Shown: positions 1 to 6,128 of the stretch, piece after piece | Layout of the letters: the number at the start of each line of letters is the position of its first letter | How positions within the stretch are numbered: position 1 is the stretch's first letter | Source: Dehalococcoidia bacterium | GTDB lineage: Bacteria; Chloroflexota; Dehalococcoidia; SM23-28-2; RBG-16-64-32 | Direction: 5' to 3' | Length of the DNA: 27,056 bases | Assembly: GCA_030690405.1 (NCBI GenBank) | Contig: JAUYGU010000145.1 | Span: 1-27,056, forward strand | Made by a program: the position numbers and the translations under genes | The notes under the pieces: model-generated | Databases searched by the model: none | What the model was told of the DNA's origin: nothing | What the model saw: the letters and a program-made list of their open reading frames with translations, nothing else

Positions 1-432
1 CTGGAGCAGGAGTACGGGCGCGAGCCCACCAGCTAGGAGATCGGCAGGTGGATTGAGGTCGCCCCGGACAAGGTGCGAGAGAACATCAAGGTCTCGCAGG
101 AGCCGGTCTCCCTGGAGACTCCGATCGGTGAGGAGGAGGACTCCCACCTGGGCGACTTCATCGAGGACCAGGGGACGATGGCGCCCTCGGAGGCGGCCTC
201 GCACCAGCTCCTGAAAGAGCAGGTGCAAGAGGTGGTCGCCTCGCTCACCCCGCGCGAGCAGAAGGTGCTGATCCTGCGCTTCGGGCTGGAGGACGGCCGC
301 AGCCGCACGCTGGAAGAGGTGGGACGCGAGTTCAACGTGACGCGGGAGCGCATCCGCCAGATAGAGGCGAAGGCGCTGCGCAAGCTGCGCCACCCCTCGC
401 GCTCCAAGAAGCTGAAGGATTACCTGGAGTAG
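1..432 (+). CDS. rpoD: Primary sigma factor (RpoD/SigA type), 3' part, interrupted by in-frame TAG
   Basis: This is the C-terminal part of a sigma-70 factor, which directs RNA polymerase to -10/-35 promoters; the 5' part lies outside the window. Frame 1 reads sigma region 3 sequence from base 1 ([11 protein letters not shown]), meets TAG at 34-36, then continues as [18 protein letters not shown] and the strongly conserved region 3.1 stretch [20 protein letters not shown]. Region 4 follows, with the -35-binding helix-turn-helix [18 protein letters not shown] and [18 protein letters not shown]. Family members usually have an acidic residue where the TAG stands, so one G-to-T change from GAG would explain it. 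The longest uninterrupted piece starts at GTG 73, but that start would fall inside region 3 and lacks a convincing ribosome site. It could be a pseudogene, one of several paralogues, or a sequence error. The family assignment is very secure; the state of the gene is not. Confidence 0.85.
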
Positions 433-453
433 GGACCGCCGACCGACCGGCAT

Positions 454-476
454 GGCGACCTGAAGGTCGCCCCTAC
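454..476. repeat. Palindromic repeat with CCCTAC tail, copy 1
   Basis: GGCGACC (454-460), loop TGAA, GGTCGCC (465-471), then CTAC. It sits between the convergent sigma factor and GNAT genes. It is one of several elements in this window with the same tail and a different or longer stem. It could also work as a weak terminator, though no T-run follows. Confidence 0.75.
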
Positions 477-477
477 A

Positions 478-915
478 TTAGTCTTCCCTACCCTCCCCCA
501 CGTTCCGGGAGTACTGGAGGATGTTCTCGTTGACGGCGTAGCCGGCCGCCTCCCAGAACGGTCTCGCGGGCGGGCTGCGCTTATCGACGAGGGCGTAGAT
601 GCGGCGCGCCCCCTTCGCCAGCAGCCGGCGCTCGATCTCCCGCACCAGCGCCATCGCGACCCCCTGGCGGCGCAGGTCGGGATGCGTGGAAAGGCGCGCG
701 ATGTTCGCCCGCCAGCCGTCCCAGCCGCCGATGATCGTCCCCACCAGCCGCCCTGCGGACTCGGCCACCAGCAGCAGGTCCGGCGAGAAGGCGTGGAACG
801 TCTCCAGGTACTCGCGCCGGTCGGGCAGGGCCGTGTGCCGGTCGATCTGGCCCCACAGGCTGATGATCGGGTCGAAGTCCTCGGGACGCGCTTCGCGGAT
901 CGTGTAGCCGGACAC
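478..915 (-). CDS. GNAT-family N-acetyltransferase
   Basis: This 145-residue protein has a single GNAT fold, which transfers an acetyl group from acetyl-CoA to an amine; the substrate cannot be read from sequence. The acetyl-CoA pyrophosphate-binding motif A is visible near residues 76-86 (LRRQGVAMAL, the R-R-x-G-x-A form), after a beta4-like strand ending ARLSTHPD. A motif B-like segment RPFWEAAGYAVNEN lies near the C terminus. The start is GTG at 915, with AAGGAG 12 nt upstream, a rather long spacing; no in-frame ATG lies between. A possible -10 (TACAAT, 965-960 on the minus strand) lies about 45 nt upstream. It is divergent from the FmdB gene and convergent with the sigma factor gene. It resembles RimI-like enzymes in size, but there is no specific evidence for ribosomal protein acetylation. 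Confidence 0.85.
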   Translation of the reverse strand: MSGYTIREARPEDFDPIISLWGQIDRHTALPDRREYLETFHAFSPDLLLVAESAGRLVGTIIGGWDGWRANIARLSTHPDLRRQGVAMALVREIERRLLAKGARRIYALVDKRSPPARPFWEAAGYAVNENILQYSRNVGEGRED

Positions 916-1002
916 TGCGACGTATATCTCCTTCGAACGATGTGGCGCCGGAAGACTCGATTGTAGCAGGCGGAGCGCTTACGTCCACCCCCCACCGGCC
1001 TG

Positions 1003-1032
1003 TTGACGGGCGCAGCCACGCAGCGCTAGCAT
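1003..1032 (+). promoter_or_regulatory. Candidate promoter of the FmdB zinc ribbon gene
   Basis: TTGACG at 1003-1008 and TAGCAT at 1027-1032 are separated by 18 nt. The start codon at 1044 is only 11 nt after the -10, so the transcript would have almost no leader. The same TTGACG-N18 design precedes the tRNA-Phe gene. Confidence 0.5.
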
Positions 1033-1043
1033 CGTAGATAGAG

Positions 1044-1280
1044 ATGCCTCTGTACGAGTACTACTGCCGGCGCTGCGAGCAGCGTTTCGAGCTGCTGCGG
1101 CCGGTGGCGCGCATGGACGACCCGGCACCCTGCCCGAAGGGCCACGAGGGCGGCGAGCGGATGCTCTCCACCTTCGCGGCGTTCTCTCAGGGGAGCGGCG
1201 GCCCCGGCGAGGCGCTGGGCGGGGGCGGCGGCTGCGGCGGCTGCTCCGGCGGCAACTGCGCCTGCTGCAGCGTGAACTGA
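1044..1280 (+). CDS. FmdB-family zinc ribbon protein
   Basis: This 78-residue protein begins MPLYEYYCRRCEQRFE, the standard opening of the FmdB / CxxC-CxxC zinc ribbon family; C8 and C11 form the first metal knuckle. The second knuckle is C30-P-K-G-H34, so a His stands where many relatives have the second Cys. The tail is glycine- and cysteine-rich (GGGGGCGGCSGGNCACC), as often seen in this family, and could bind more metal. The founding FmdB was proposed as a regulator of formamidase and amidase genes, but the biochemical role of most members is unknown. No clear ribosome site precedes the ATG; a promoter-like pair ends 11 nt upstream. The gene stands alone and is followed by a cluster of palindromic repeats. 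Confidence 0.9.
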   Translation: MPLYEYYCRRCEQRFELLRPVARMDDPAPCPKGHEGGERMLSTFAAFSQGSGGPGEALGGGGGCGGCSGGNCACCSVN

Positions 1281-1295
1281 CCGCTGCCGCGCAGC

Positions 1296-1320
1296 GGGCG
1301 ACCTGAAGGTCGCCCCTACG
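1296..1320. repeat. Palindromic repeat with CCTACG tail, copy 2
   Basis: GGGCGACC (1296-1303), loop TGAA, GGTCGCCC (1308-1315), tail CTACG. The core is identical to copy 1 and the stem one pair longer. It begins 16 nt after the FmdB stop codon. Confidence 0.75.
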
Positions 1321-1353
1321 AGATTTCGTCTCGTCCTCGTGCCCGCTGGCCGT

Positions 1354-1380
1354 GGACAGAGCTAAAGCTCTGTCCCTACG
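1354..1380. repeat. Palindromic repeat with CTACG tail, copy 3 (unrelated stem)
   Basis: GGACAGAGCT (1354-1363), loop AA, AGCTCTGTCC (1366-1375), tail CTACG. This is a perfect 10-bp stem with no similarity to copies 1 and 2 except the same tail. That suggests the structure and the tail, not the stem sequence, define the element. Confidence 0.75.
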
Positions 1381-1404
1381 CTGGCAGGCGCGCTGCCCGA
1401 CGCA

Positions 1405-1452
1405 GGCGACCTGAAGCCTGTCCTGAGCGAAGCCGAAGGGGTGGCCCCTACG
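1405..1452. repeat. Composite repeat: a 24-bp repeat inserted into a palindromic repeat
   Basis: GGCGACCTGAAG (1405-1416) and GTGGCCCCTACG (1441-1452) are the two halves of the copy 1/2 element, with one mismatch. Between them lies a 24-nt block (1417-1440, beginning CCTGTCCTGAGCG and ending GAAGCCGAAGGG). I recall similar blocks as common dispersed repeats in environmental bacterial genomes; this was not searched. Confidence 0.65.
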
Positions 1453-1510
1453 AACGCCAGCGGGTCGGCAACGGTGATCCGTTAATCCGTTTTCGCCTAT
1501 CCGTTGACAG

Positions 1511-2362
1511 CTAGTGCGTCAGGTGACGCGGCCGCGGCGGCGGGACGCGAGGCCGCGGCTCCAGCGGCCTCGGAACGGGCTGCCGAAGGCCCGGCTGCTC
1601 TTCCTCCACGTCCCATCGCCTGAGGTAAAGGTAGACACCGGACACGCCGCCGATGAGCAGCGCCTGCAGCGTCGTGAACGCGCCGATGAGCAGCGTGATG
1701 TCGAACCAGAAGCCCTGCGGGAACATCTGGATCAGGTGGTCGGTGTTTGGGTCGAGCTCCCAGAGGTCGTTGGTGAAGGCGATGAAGTGGAACTGCCGCC
1801 AGGCGGCGTCGAAACCGAGGTAGGCGAGGACGGCGGTGGCCCCCACCAGCGCCAGCGTCAACACCGCACCGGTCGCCAGCGCGCGGGCGAGCAGCCGCAC
1901 CGGCGACGAGGCGAGGAGCACCACCGCCAGGCCCAGGGTCAGCGCCACCAACAGCGTCTGGACGGTGAACAACGTCTGGAACAGGTCCCGCACGTCCGCC
2001 AGGTGGACCGTCTCGCGGGCGTTGAACAGCTGCTCCTGCTCGCCATCGATGTTCGACACAACGATGCGCAGCGGCGCCGGATGGTCCGCCTTGAAGTAGG
2101 TCACCATCTCACGGTTGGCACGGAGGAGCTCATCCTGCGGGATGCGGGTGGTGGCGACGGCGTTATACTCGCGGACCGAGTAGTCGTAGACACGCACCTC
2201 GGAGGCGGCGAAGCGAATGTTGGTCGCCACCAGGGTGAGCGGCACAGCTACGACCAGCAGGGCGAACGATATAGAACGAAAGAGGCCCAGCGCGGCCTCC
2301 CTTCTTTGCTCACCGACCGAGTTGCTGATTTCATGGTAGATATGGCTGATTCCGTTTGTCAA
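1511..2362 (-). CDS. DUF1461 / Lit-like integral membrane protein (putative lipoprotein intramolecular transacylase)
   Basis: This membrane protein of up to 283 residues has hydrophobic segments at about 28-48, 130-151, 157-182 and 222-246. It matches the TIGR01906/DUF1461 family, whose characterised member Lit moves an acyl chain within diacylated lipoproteins to make the lyso form. Two family blocks are clear: ETVHLADVRDLF with H120 in the loop before the second membrane segment, and FHFIAFTNDLWELD with H192, followed by DHLIQMFPQGFW. These two histidines correspond to those reported as essential in Lit, as I recall it. The C terminus is Pro/Arg-rich. The start is uncertain. The TTG at 2362 has no ribosome site and coincides with a TTGACA -35-like box. 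A downstream CTG at 2290 has AAGGGAGG before it. The gene is divergent from mazG. Family membership is fairly secure; transacylase activity is inference. Confidence 0.75.
   Translation of the reverse strand: MTNGISHIYHEISNSVGEQRREAALGLFRSISFALLVVAVPLTLVATNIRFAASEVRVYDYSVREYNAVATTRIPQDELLRANREMVTYFKADHPAPLRIVVSNIDGEQEQLFNARETVHLADVRDLFQTLFTVQTLLVALTLGLAVVLLASSPVRLLARALATGAVLTLALVGATAVLAYLGFDAAWRQFHFIAFTNDLWELDPNTDHLIQMFPQGFWFDITLLIGAFTTLQALLIGGVSGVYLYLRRWDVEEEQPGLRQPVPRPLEPRPRVPPPRPRHLTH
2333..2362 (-). promoter_or_regulatory. Candidate promoter for the Lit-like gene
   Basis: On the minus strand TTGACA (2362-2357) and TACCAT (2338-2333) are 18 nt apart. The -35 box overlaps that of the mazG promoter on the other strand. 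If it is real, the coding start must lie downstream of about 2326. Confidence 0.4.
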
Positions 2363-2384
2363 CGAGTTAGTGACCGGTTATGAT
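2356..2384 (+). promoter_or_regulatory. Promoter of mazG
   Basis: TTGTCA at 2356-2361 and TATGAT at 2379-2384 have a 17-nt spacer, the best sigma-70-type promoter in the window. Transcription would begin near 2391, consistent with translation from ATG 2418 and not from the GTG at 2370. Confidence 0.6.
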
Positions 2385-2417
2385 GCTTTAGCCGATGTTT
2401 TCGAAAGGGCGTTCCAA

Positions 2418-3203
2418 ATGATGCCGACTAAGCGCGAGCTGCGTACGTTCAGCGGGCTGCGAAAGGTCATCGCCACACTGCGAGCGCCGGGCGGCTGCCC
2501 CTGGGACCGCGTCCAGACCCACGAGTCGCTGCGACCCTTCCTGCTGGAGGAGGCGAGCGAGACCCTGGAGGCGCTCGACGGCGGCGACCCCGCCCAGCTC
2601 TGCGAGGAGCTGGGCGACCTGCTGCTGGAGGTGCTGCTCCACGTCCAGATCGCCGAAGAGGGCGGCGAGTTCGGCCTGCCGGACGTTGTCTACGGCATCA
2701 GCGACAAGCTGGTGCGGAGACACCCGCACGTCTTCGGCGAGGCCACGGCGGAGACGCCGGAGGCGGTGGTGGAGCAGTGGGAGGAGCTCAAGCGGGAGGA
2801 ACGGGGAGAGCGGTCCGCCCTCAGCGGCATACCGGCCACCCTGCCCGCCCTGGCTCACTCCCAGGCGATCCAGCGGCGCGCCTCGCGGGCCGGCTTCGCC
2901 TGGGAGAGCGTTAACCAGGCGTGGGAAGCGCTCGAAGAGGAGCTGCGCGAGCTGCGGGAGGCCACGACGCCAAAGGAGCGGCGCGACGAATTAGGCGACG
3001 TCCTGTTCGCGCTGGCCGGCCTGGCCCGCTGGCTGGATGTGGACGCGGAGGACGCCCTCCGCGCCACCTCTCGCGGATTCCAGAAGCGGTTCCAGCGTCT
3101 GGAGAACACCGTCCGCGAGAAGGGACGCGACCTCACGCAGATGACGACCGCGGAGAAGCTGGCGCTCTGGGAGCAGGCGAAGGAGACACCACTATCGCCC
3201 TAG
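2418..3203 (+). CDS. mazG: Nucleoside triphosphate pyrophosphohydrolase MazG
   Basis: MazG hydrolyses (d)NTPs to the monophosphate and pyrophosphate, cleaning the nucleotide pool and, in some bacteria, lowering ppGpp. The 261-residue protein has the two-domain layout of full-length MazG. The N-terminal domain opens with LRAPGGCPWDRVQTHESL and carries the metal-binding acidic set E44-E45-x2-E48 and E64-x2-D67 (LLEEASE, ELGDLLLEVLLH). The second domain repeats the pattern as ELREL and ELGDVLFALAGLARWL, followed by FQKRFQRLE. ATG 2418 is chosen because AAAGGG lies 8 nt upstream and a good promoter ends at 2384. Starting at GTG 2370 would put the -10 box inside the coding region. The gene appears monocistronic. 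With Maf it makes two nucleotide-pool cleaning enzymes in this window. Confidence 0.93.
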   Translation: MMPTKRELRTFSGLRKVIATLRAPGGCPWDRVQTHESLRPFLLEEASETLEALDGGDPAQLCEELGDLLLEVLLHVQIAEEGGEFGLPDVVYGISDKLVRRHPHVFGEATAETPEAVVEQWEELKREERGERSALSGIPATLPALAHSQAIQRRASRAGFAWESVNQAWEALEEELRELREATTPKERRDELGDVLFALAGLARWLDVDAEDALRATSRGFQKRFQRLENTVREKGRDLTQMTTAEKLALWEQAKETPLSP

Positions 3204-3320
3204 GGCGGTACGTGCCTTCCGTCCAGACGTAGGGCAGGGCCCCGGCGCGCCTTCGTTTGTCGCGCTCGGCGGCCCGTGATAAGCTGTGGGCACCCCGCCA
3301 GCCCGGACAGGAGGCCCCAG

Positions 3321-3911
3321 ATGACCCGGCAGCAGGAGAGCGTCGTGACGCCGGAGCGGTTCGCCGCCGGCATTACCTGGGCGCAGTACCTGGAGCAGAT
3401 CAAGCGCAACCGCGAGAAGTTCGACTACAACTACGCGGAGACCGCGCTCACGGACAAAGACGTGGAGGCGTTCCGCTCGCTGGTGGCCAGGCCGGACGGC
3501 CCGGCGAATGTCCTGGCCCTGGGCGAGGACTGGTGCCCGGATGTCTTCCGCGGCCTGCCCGTGATGGTCCGCATCGCTGAGGCGGCGGGGATGGAGCTAC
3601 GAATCTTCCCCCGCGACGACAACCTCGACATCATGGACGAGTTCCTGAAAGGCGGCGAGAGCCAGTCGATCCCGACGTTCGTGTTCTACACGCGCGACCA
3701 CCGCTACATCGCCCACTGGATCGAGCGGCCGGCCAAGGCGAACGCCGAGCTGGGGGAGATACCGAAGCTGTTCGAGGGCTTGGACAGGGAGAAGGACCGC
3801 GACAAGATGCGTGAGCTCTACGACGAGTTCCAGCGCGGTCCGGTGTGGGCCTCGTGGCGCGAGGCGACGGTGCGCGAGCTGCGCGAGCTGCTGCAGGAGA
3901 AGTGCGGCTAG
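3321..3911 (+). CDS. Thioredoxin-fold family protein (Thioredoxin_9-like) with single active-site Cys
   Basis: This 196-residue soluble protein carries a thioredoxin-like core: strand VLALGED, then WCPDVFRGLP at residues 71-80, and the cis-proline region SIPTFVFY with the following strand. Members of this family usually have a CPxC pair. Here the second Cys is Val (C72-P-D-V75), so ordinary dithiol exchange is not possible. A lone Cys at position 195, next to last, could be a partner in cis or trans. The start ATG 3321 has a perfect AGGAGG six bases upstream; an earlier in-frame GTG at 3276 lacks a ribosome site. The N-terminal 50 residues are charged and helical, and the C terminus is also helical. 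The substrate is unknown. It is probably a one-Cys thioredoxin-like protein acting on bound thiols, or a structural variant. Confidence 0.75.
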   Translation: MTRQQESVVTPERFAAGITWAQYLEQIKRNREKFDYNYAETALTDKDVEAFRSLVARPDGPANVLALGEDWCPDVFRGLPVMVRIAEAAGMELRIFPRDDNLDIMDEFLKGGESQSIPTFVFYTRDHRYIAHWIERPAKANAELGEIPKLFEGLDREKDRDKMRELYDEFQRGPVWASWREATVRELRELLQEKCG

Positions 3912-3957
3912 ACGTCCACTCGCGGCTTCTAATCCCGCCGCCCTAACCCTACAAAAT

Positions 3958-3990
3958 GCAAGAGGCAGTCCGCCCCAGACTGCCTCTTGC
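3958..3990. terminator. Strong hairpin, likely terminator
   Basis: A perfect 13-bp stem (3958-3970 with 3978-3990) closes a 7-nt loop, 46 nt after the thioredoxin-fold gene. On the plus strand no T-run follows; on the minus strand the hairpin is followed by ATTTTGT. A second hairpin (GTCCGC 3994-3999 / GCGGAC 4007-4012) lies just after it. Confidence 0.6.
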
Positions 3991-4030
3991 GCCGTCCGCC
4001 TTAGCAGCGGACCAGAAGGAGGTCGCCCCT

Positions 4031-4124
4031 CTAATTGTCTATGTAACTTGCTGAGTAAAACGCCTCTCGCAAGGAAAGGTTAACGGAACCGGTAATGCGT
4101 ATTGGCGTTTTCTCAGTCAATTAG
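4031..4124. repeat. Inverted-repeat element upstream of archease-rtcB
   Basis: CTAATTG (4031-4037) pairs with CAATTAG (4118-4124). CTGAGTAAAACGCC (4051-4064) pairs with GGCGTTTTCTCAG (4104-4116), apart from one extra T. The element is about 94 bp and AT-rich against its surroundings. It follows directly on GGTCGCCCCT (4021-4030), which looks like a truncated half of the palindromic repeats near 454 and 1296. It could be a small non-autonomous mobile element remnant or a structured leader. This element, the hairpins before it and the -10 box at 4206 are all I see in the gene-free stretch 3912-4229. Confidence 0.5.
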
Positions 4125-4205
4125 TCGGAGCCGCTCTCGCGCTCCACTAATGTAGAGACGCGCTCCTCGCGGATTTCGTTGCGTGGCCGCGAGGGGATCG
4201 GGGGC

Positions 4206-4211
4206 TATAAT
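4206..4211 (+). promoter_or_regulatory. Candidate -10 box of the archease-rtcB operon
   Basis: A perfect TATAAT lies 18 nt before the archease start. No good -35 is found at normal spacing; TTGCGT at 4179-4184 is 21 nt away. Confidence 0.4.
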
Positions 4212-4229
4212 GGCCACGGGAGCCCCTTC

Positions 4230-4652
4230 ATGCCGCGCCCGCCCTTCGAGATCCTGGAGCACACCGCCGACGCCGGTATCGTCGCGCATGCCCGAACCCT
4301 GGAGGAGCTGTTCGCCAACGCCGCCGCCGGCATGTTCAGCCTCATGGCCGACCTCGGCGGCGTCCGCCAGGCCGAACAGCGCGACATCGAACTCGAAGCG
4401 CGCGACCGCGAGGCGCTACTGGTGCGCTGGCTGACGGAGCTCCTGTACTACCTGGACGCGGAGGAGATGCTGTTCTCCCGCTTCGATGTGGACGAGGCGA
4501 CGGACACGCGGCTGCGGGCCCGCGCCTACGGCGAGCGGATAGACCCGCGGCGTCATCGGCTCCACTTCGGCGTGAAGGCGGTGACGCGCCACATGCTGGA
4601 GGTGGCGCCGGAGGACGGCGGCTACCGGGCACAGGTCTTGTTCGACATCTGA
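4230..4652 (+). CDS. Archease, RtcB co-factor protein
   Basis: Archease speeds up guanylylation of the RNA ligase RtcB and lets it turn over many times. The 140-residue protein shows the family hallmarks: FEILEHTADAGIVAHARTLEELFANAAAGMF at the N terminus with the metal-binding Asp in HTAD, LVRWLTELLYYLDAEEMLFSRF in the middle, and HFGVKAVTRHMLEV with the C-terminal metal-site region ending in VLFDI. The start is ATG 4230, preceded by GGGAG at seven bases and a TATAAT box at 4206-4211. An earlier in-frame ATG (4179) adds low-complexity residues before the conserved start and is rejected. The gene lies 9 nt before rtcB, so the two are almost certainly co-transcribed, which supports both assignments. 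Confidence 0.92.
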   Translation: MPRPPFEILEHTADAGIVAHARTLEELFANAAAGMFSLMADLGGVRQAEQRDIELEARDREALLVRWLTELLYYLDAEEMLFSRFDVDEATDTRLRARAYGERIDPRRHRLHFGVKAVTRHMLEVAPEDGGYRAQVLFDI

Positions 4653-4661
4653 GGAGCGAAG

Positions 4662-6125
4662 ATGGCTGCCAGCTGGAAGAACATCCTCCAGAAGATCGAC
4701 GACTGGCGCTGGCTCCTGCCCAAGGAGTACAAGGCCGGGATGCGCGTGCCGGGCCTGATCTTCGCGTCCGAGGAGATGCTCGGCATGATCGGCCAGGACC
4801 AGGCGCTGGAGCAGGTGGCGAACGTCGCCTTCCTGCCGGGCATCGTCAACTACTCCATGGCGATGCCGGACATCCACTGGGGCTACGGCTTCCCCATCGG
4901 CGGCGTTGCCGCGATGCGGGTGGAGGACGGCGTCGTCTCGCCCGGCGGCGTCGGCTTCGATATCAACTGCGGGACGCGCGTCCTCCGCACGAACCTCACG
5001 GAGGAGGAGCTGCGGCCGCACCTGAAGGAGCTGGTGGACCAGCTCTTCAGGGATATTCCCGCCGGACTCGGCGGGTCCGGGCTCGTCAAGGCTTCGCTCA
5101 AGGAGATCGATGAGGTGATGGTGAAGGGAGCGGGCTGGGCGCTGGCGCAGGGCTACGCCTGGCCGGAAGACGTGGAGTCGATGGAGGGGGGGGGAGCGCT
5201 GCAGGGCGCGAACCCGGACAAAGTCAGCTACCGGGCGAAGCAGCGGGGCGCCCCACAGCTGGGGACGCTGGGCTCGGGCAACCACTTCCTGGAGATACAG
5301 GTGATCGACACCGTGTTCGACCGCGAGAAGGCGGACGCGATGGGCATCCTGGGCCCGGGCCAGGTGCTCGTGTTCATCCACACCGGCTCGCGCGGCCTTG
5401 GGCACCAGACCTGCACAGACTACCTGGACGTGATGGAGGAGGCGGCGCAGAAGTACAAGATCCAGCTGCCCGATAAGCAGCTCGCCTGCGCGCCCATAGG
5501 CTCCAAGGAGGGGCAGGACTACCTGGGGGCGATGACCGCCGCCGCGAACTTCGCCTTCTGCAACCGCCAGCTGATCGCCCACTGGACGCGCCAGGCGTTC
5601 GAGCGCGTGCTGGGTCGCGACGCGCGCGATGACCTCGGCATGCATCTCGTCTACGACGTGGCCCACAACATCGCCAAGATCGAACGGCACCGGGTGGGCG
5701 GGCGAGAGATGACGGTGTGCGTGCACCGTAAGGGCGCGACGCGGGCGTTCCCGCCGGGCCACCCGGACATACCGGCGCGCTATCAGCGCAGCGGGCAGCC
5801 GGTGCTGGTGCCGGGCGACATGGGCCGCTACTCGTACATCTGCACCGGCACCCAACAGGCGATGACGGAGACCTGGGGCTCCGCCTGCCACGGCGCCGGG
5901 CGCGTGCAGAGCCGCCACGCCGCCAAGCGGATGCTGCAGGGGGTGGACGTCGCGCAGAGGCTGGCGGAGCGCGGGATCTACGTGCGCGCCCAGAACCGCG
6001 GCCTGCTGGCGGAGGAGGCCAGCGAGGCGTACAAGGACGTGGCCCAGGTGGTGGACGTCCTGCACGAGGCCGGCATCGCCGATCGCGTCGCCCGCATGCG
6101 CCCGATCGGCGTGATCAAGGGGTAG
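4662..6125 (+). CDS. rtcB: RNA-splicing ligase RtcB
   Basis: RtcB joins RNA ends bearing 2',3'-cyclic phosphate or 3'-phosphate to 5'-OH ends, using GTP and Mn2+, in tRNA repair and related RNA healing. The 487-residue length fits the long (archaeal-like) form. Visible landmarks are PDIHWGYGFPIGG near residue 69, the Mn-binding GVGFDINCG with D100 and C103, LGSGNHFLEIQ, HTGSRGLGHQ, and the guanylylation site SACHGAGR with H410. The C terminus RMRPIGVIKG is typical. GAGGAG lies five bases before ATG 4662, nine bases after the archease stop. No RtcR-type sigma-54 regulator or RtcA cyclase is visible nearby. The 3' end lies three bases from the convergent MscS gene with no terminator between, so read-through antisense RNA is possible. 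Confidence 0.97.
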   Translation: MAASWKNILQKIDDWRWLLPKEYKAGMRVPGLIFASEEMLGMIGQDQALEQVANVAFLPGIVNYSMAMPDIHWGYGFPIGGVAAMRVEDGVVSPGGVGFDINCGTRVLRTNLTEEELRPHLKELVDQLFRDIPAGLGGSGLVKASLKEIDEVMVKGAGWALAQGYAWPEDVESMEGGGALQGANPDKVSYRAKQRGAPQLGTLGSGNHFLEIQVIDTVFDREKADAMGILGPGQVLVFIHTGSRGLGHQTCTDYLDVMEEAAQKYKIQLPDKQLACAPIGSKEGQDYLGAMTAAANFAFCNRQLIAHWTRQAFERVLGRDARDDLGMHLVYDVAHNIAKIERHRVGGREMTVCVHRKGATRAFPPGHPDIPARYQRSGQPVLVPGDMGRYSYICTGTQQAMTETWGSACHGAGRVQSRHAAKRMLQGVDVAQRLAERGIYVRAQNRGLLAEEASEAYKDVAQVVDVLHEAGIADRVARMRPIGVIKG

Positions 6126-6128
6126 GCG

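Noticed and set aside
2370..2417. GTG 2370 as start of mazG
   Set aside because: The TATGAT -10 box lies downstream of it, and ATG 2418 has a ribosome site.
4416..6065. 549-codon open frame opposite archease and rtcB
   Set aside because: It is antisense to two certain genes; its composition (His, Arg, Val-rich with no known motif) is that expected of an antisense frame in GC-rich coding DNA.
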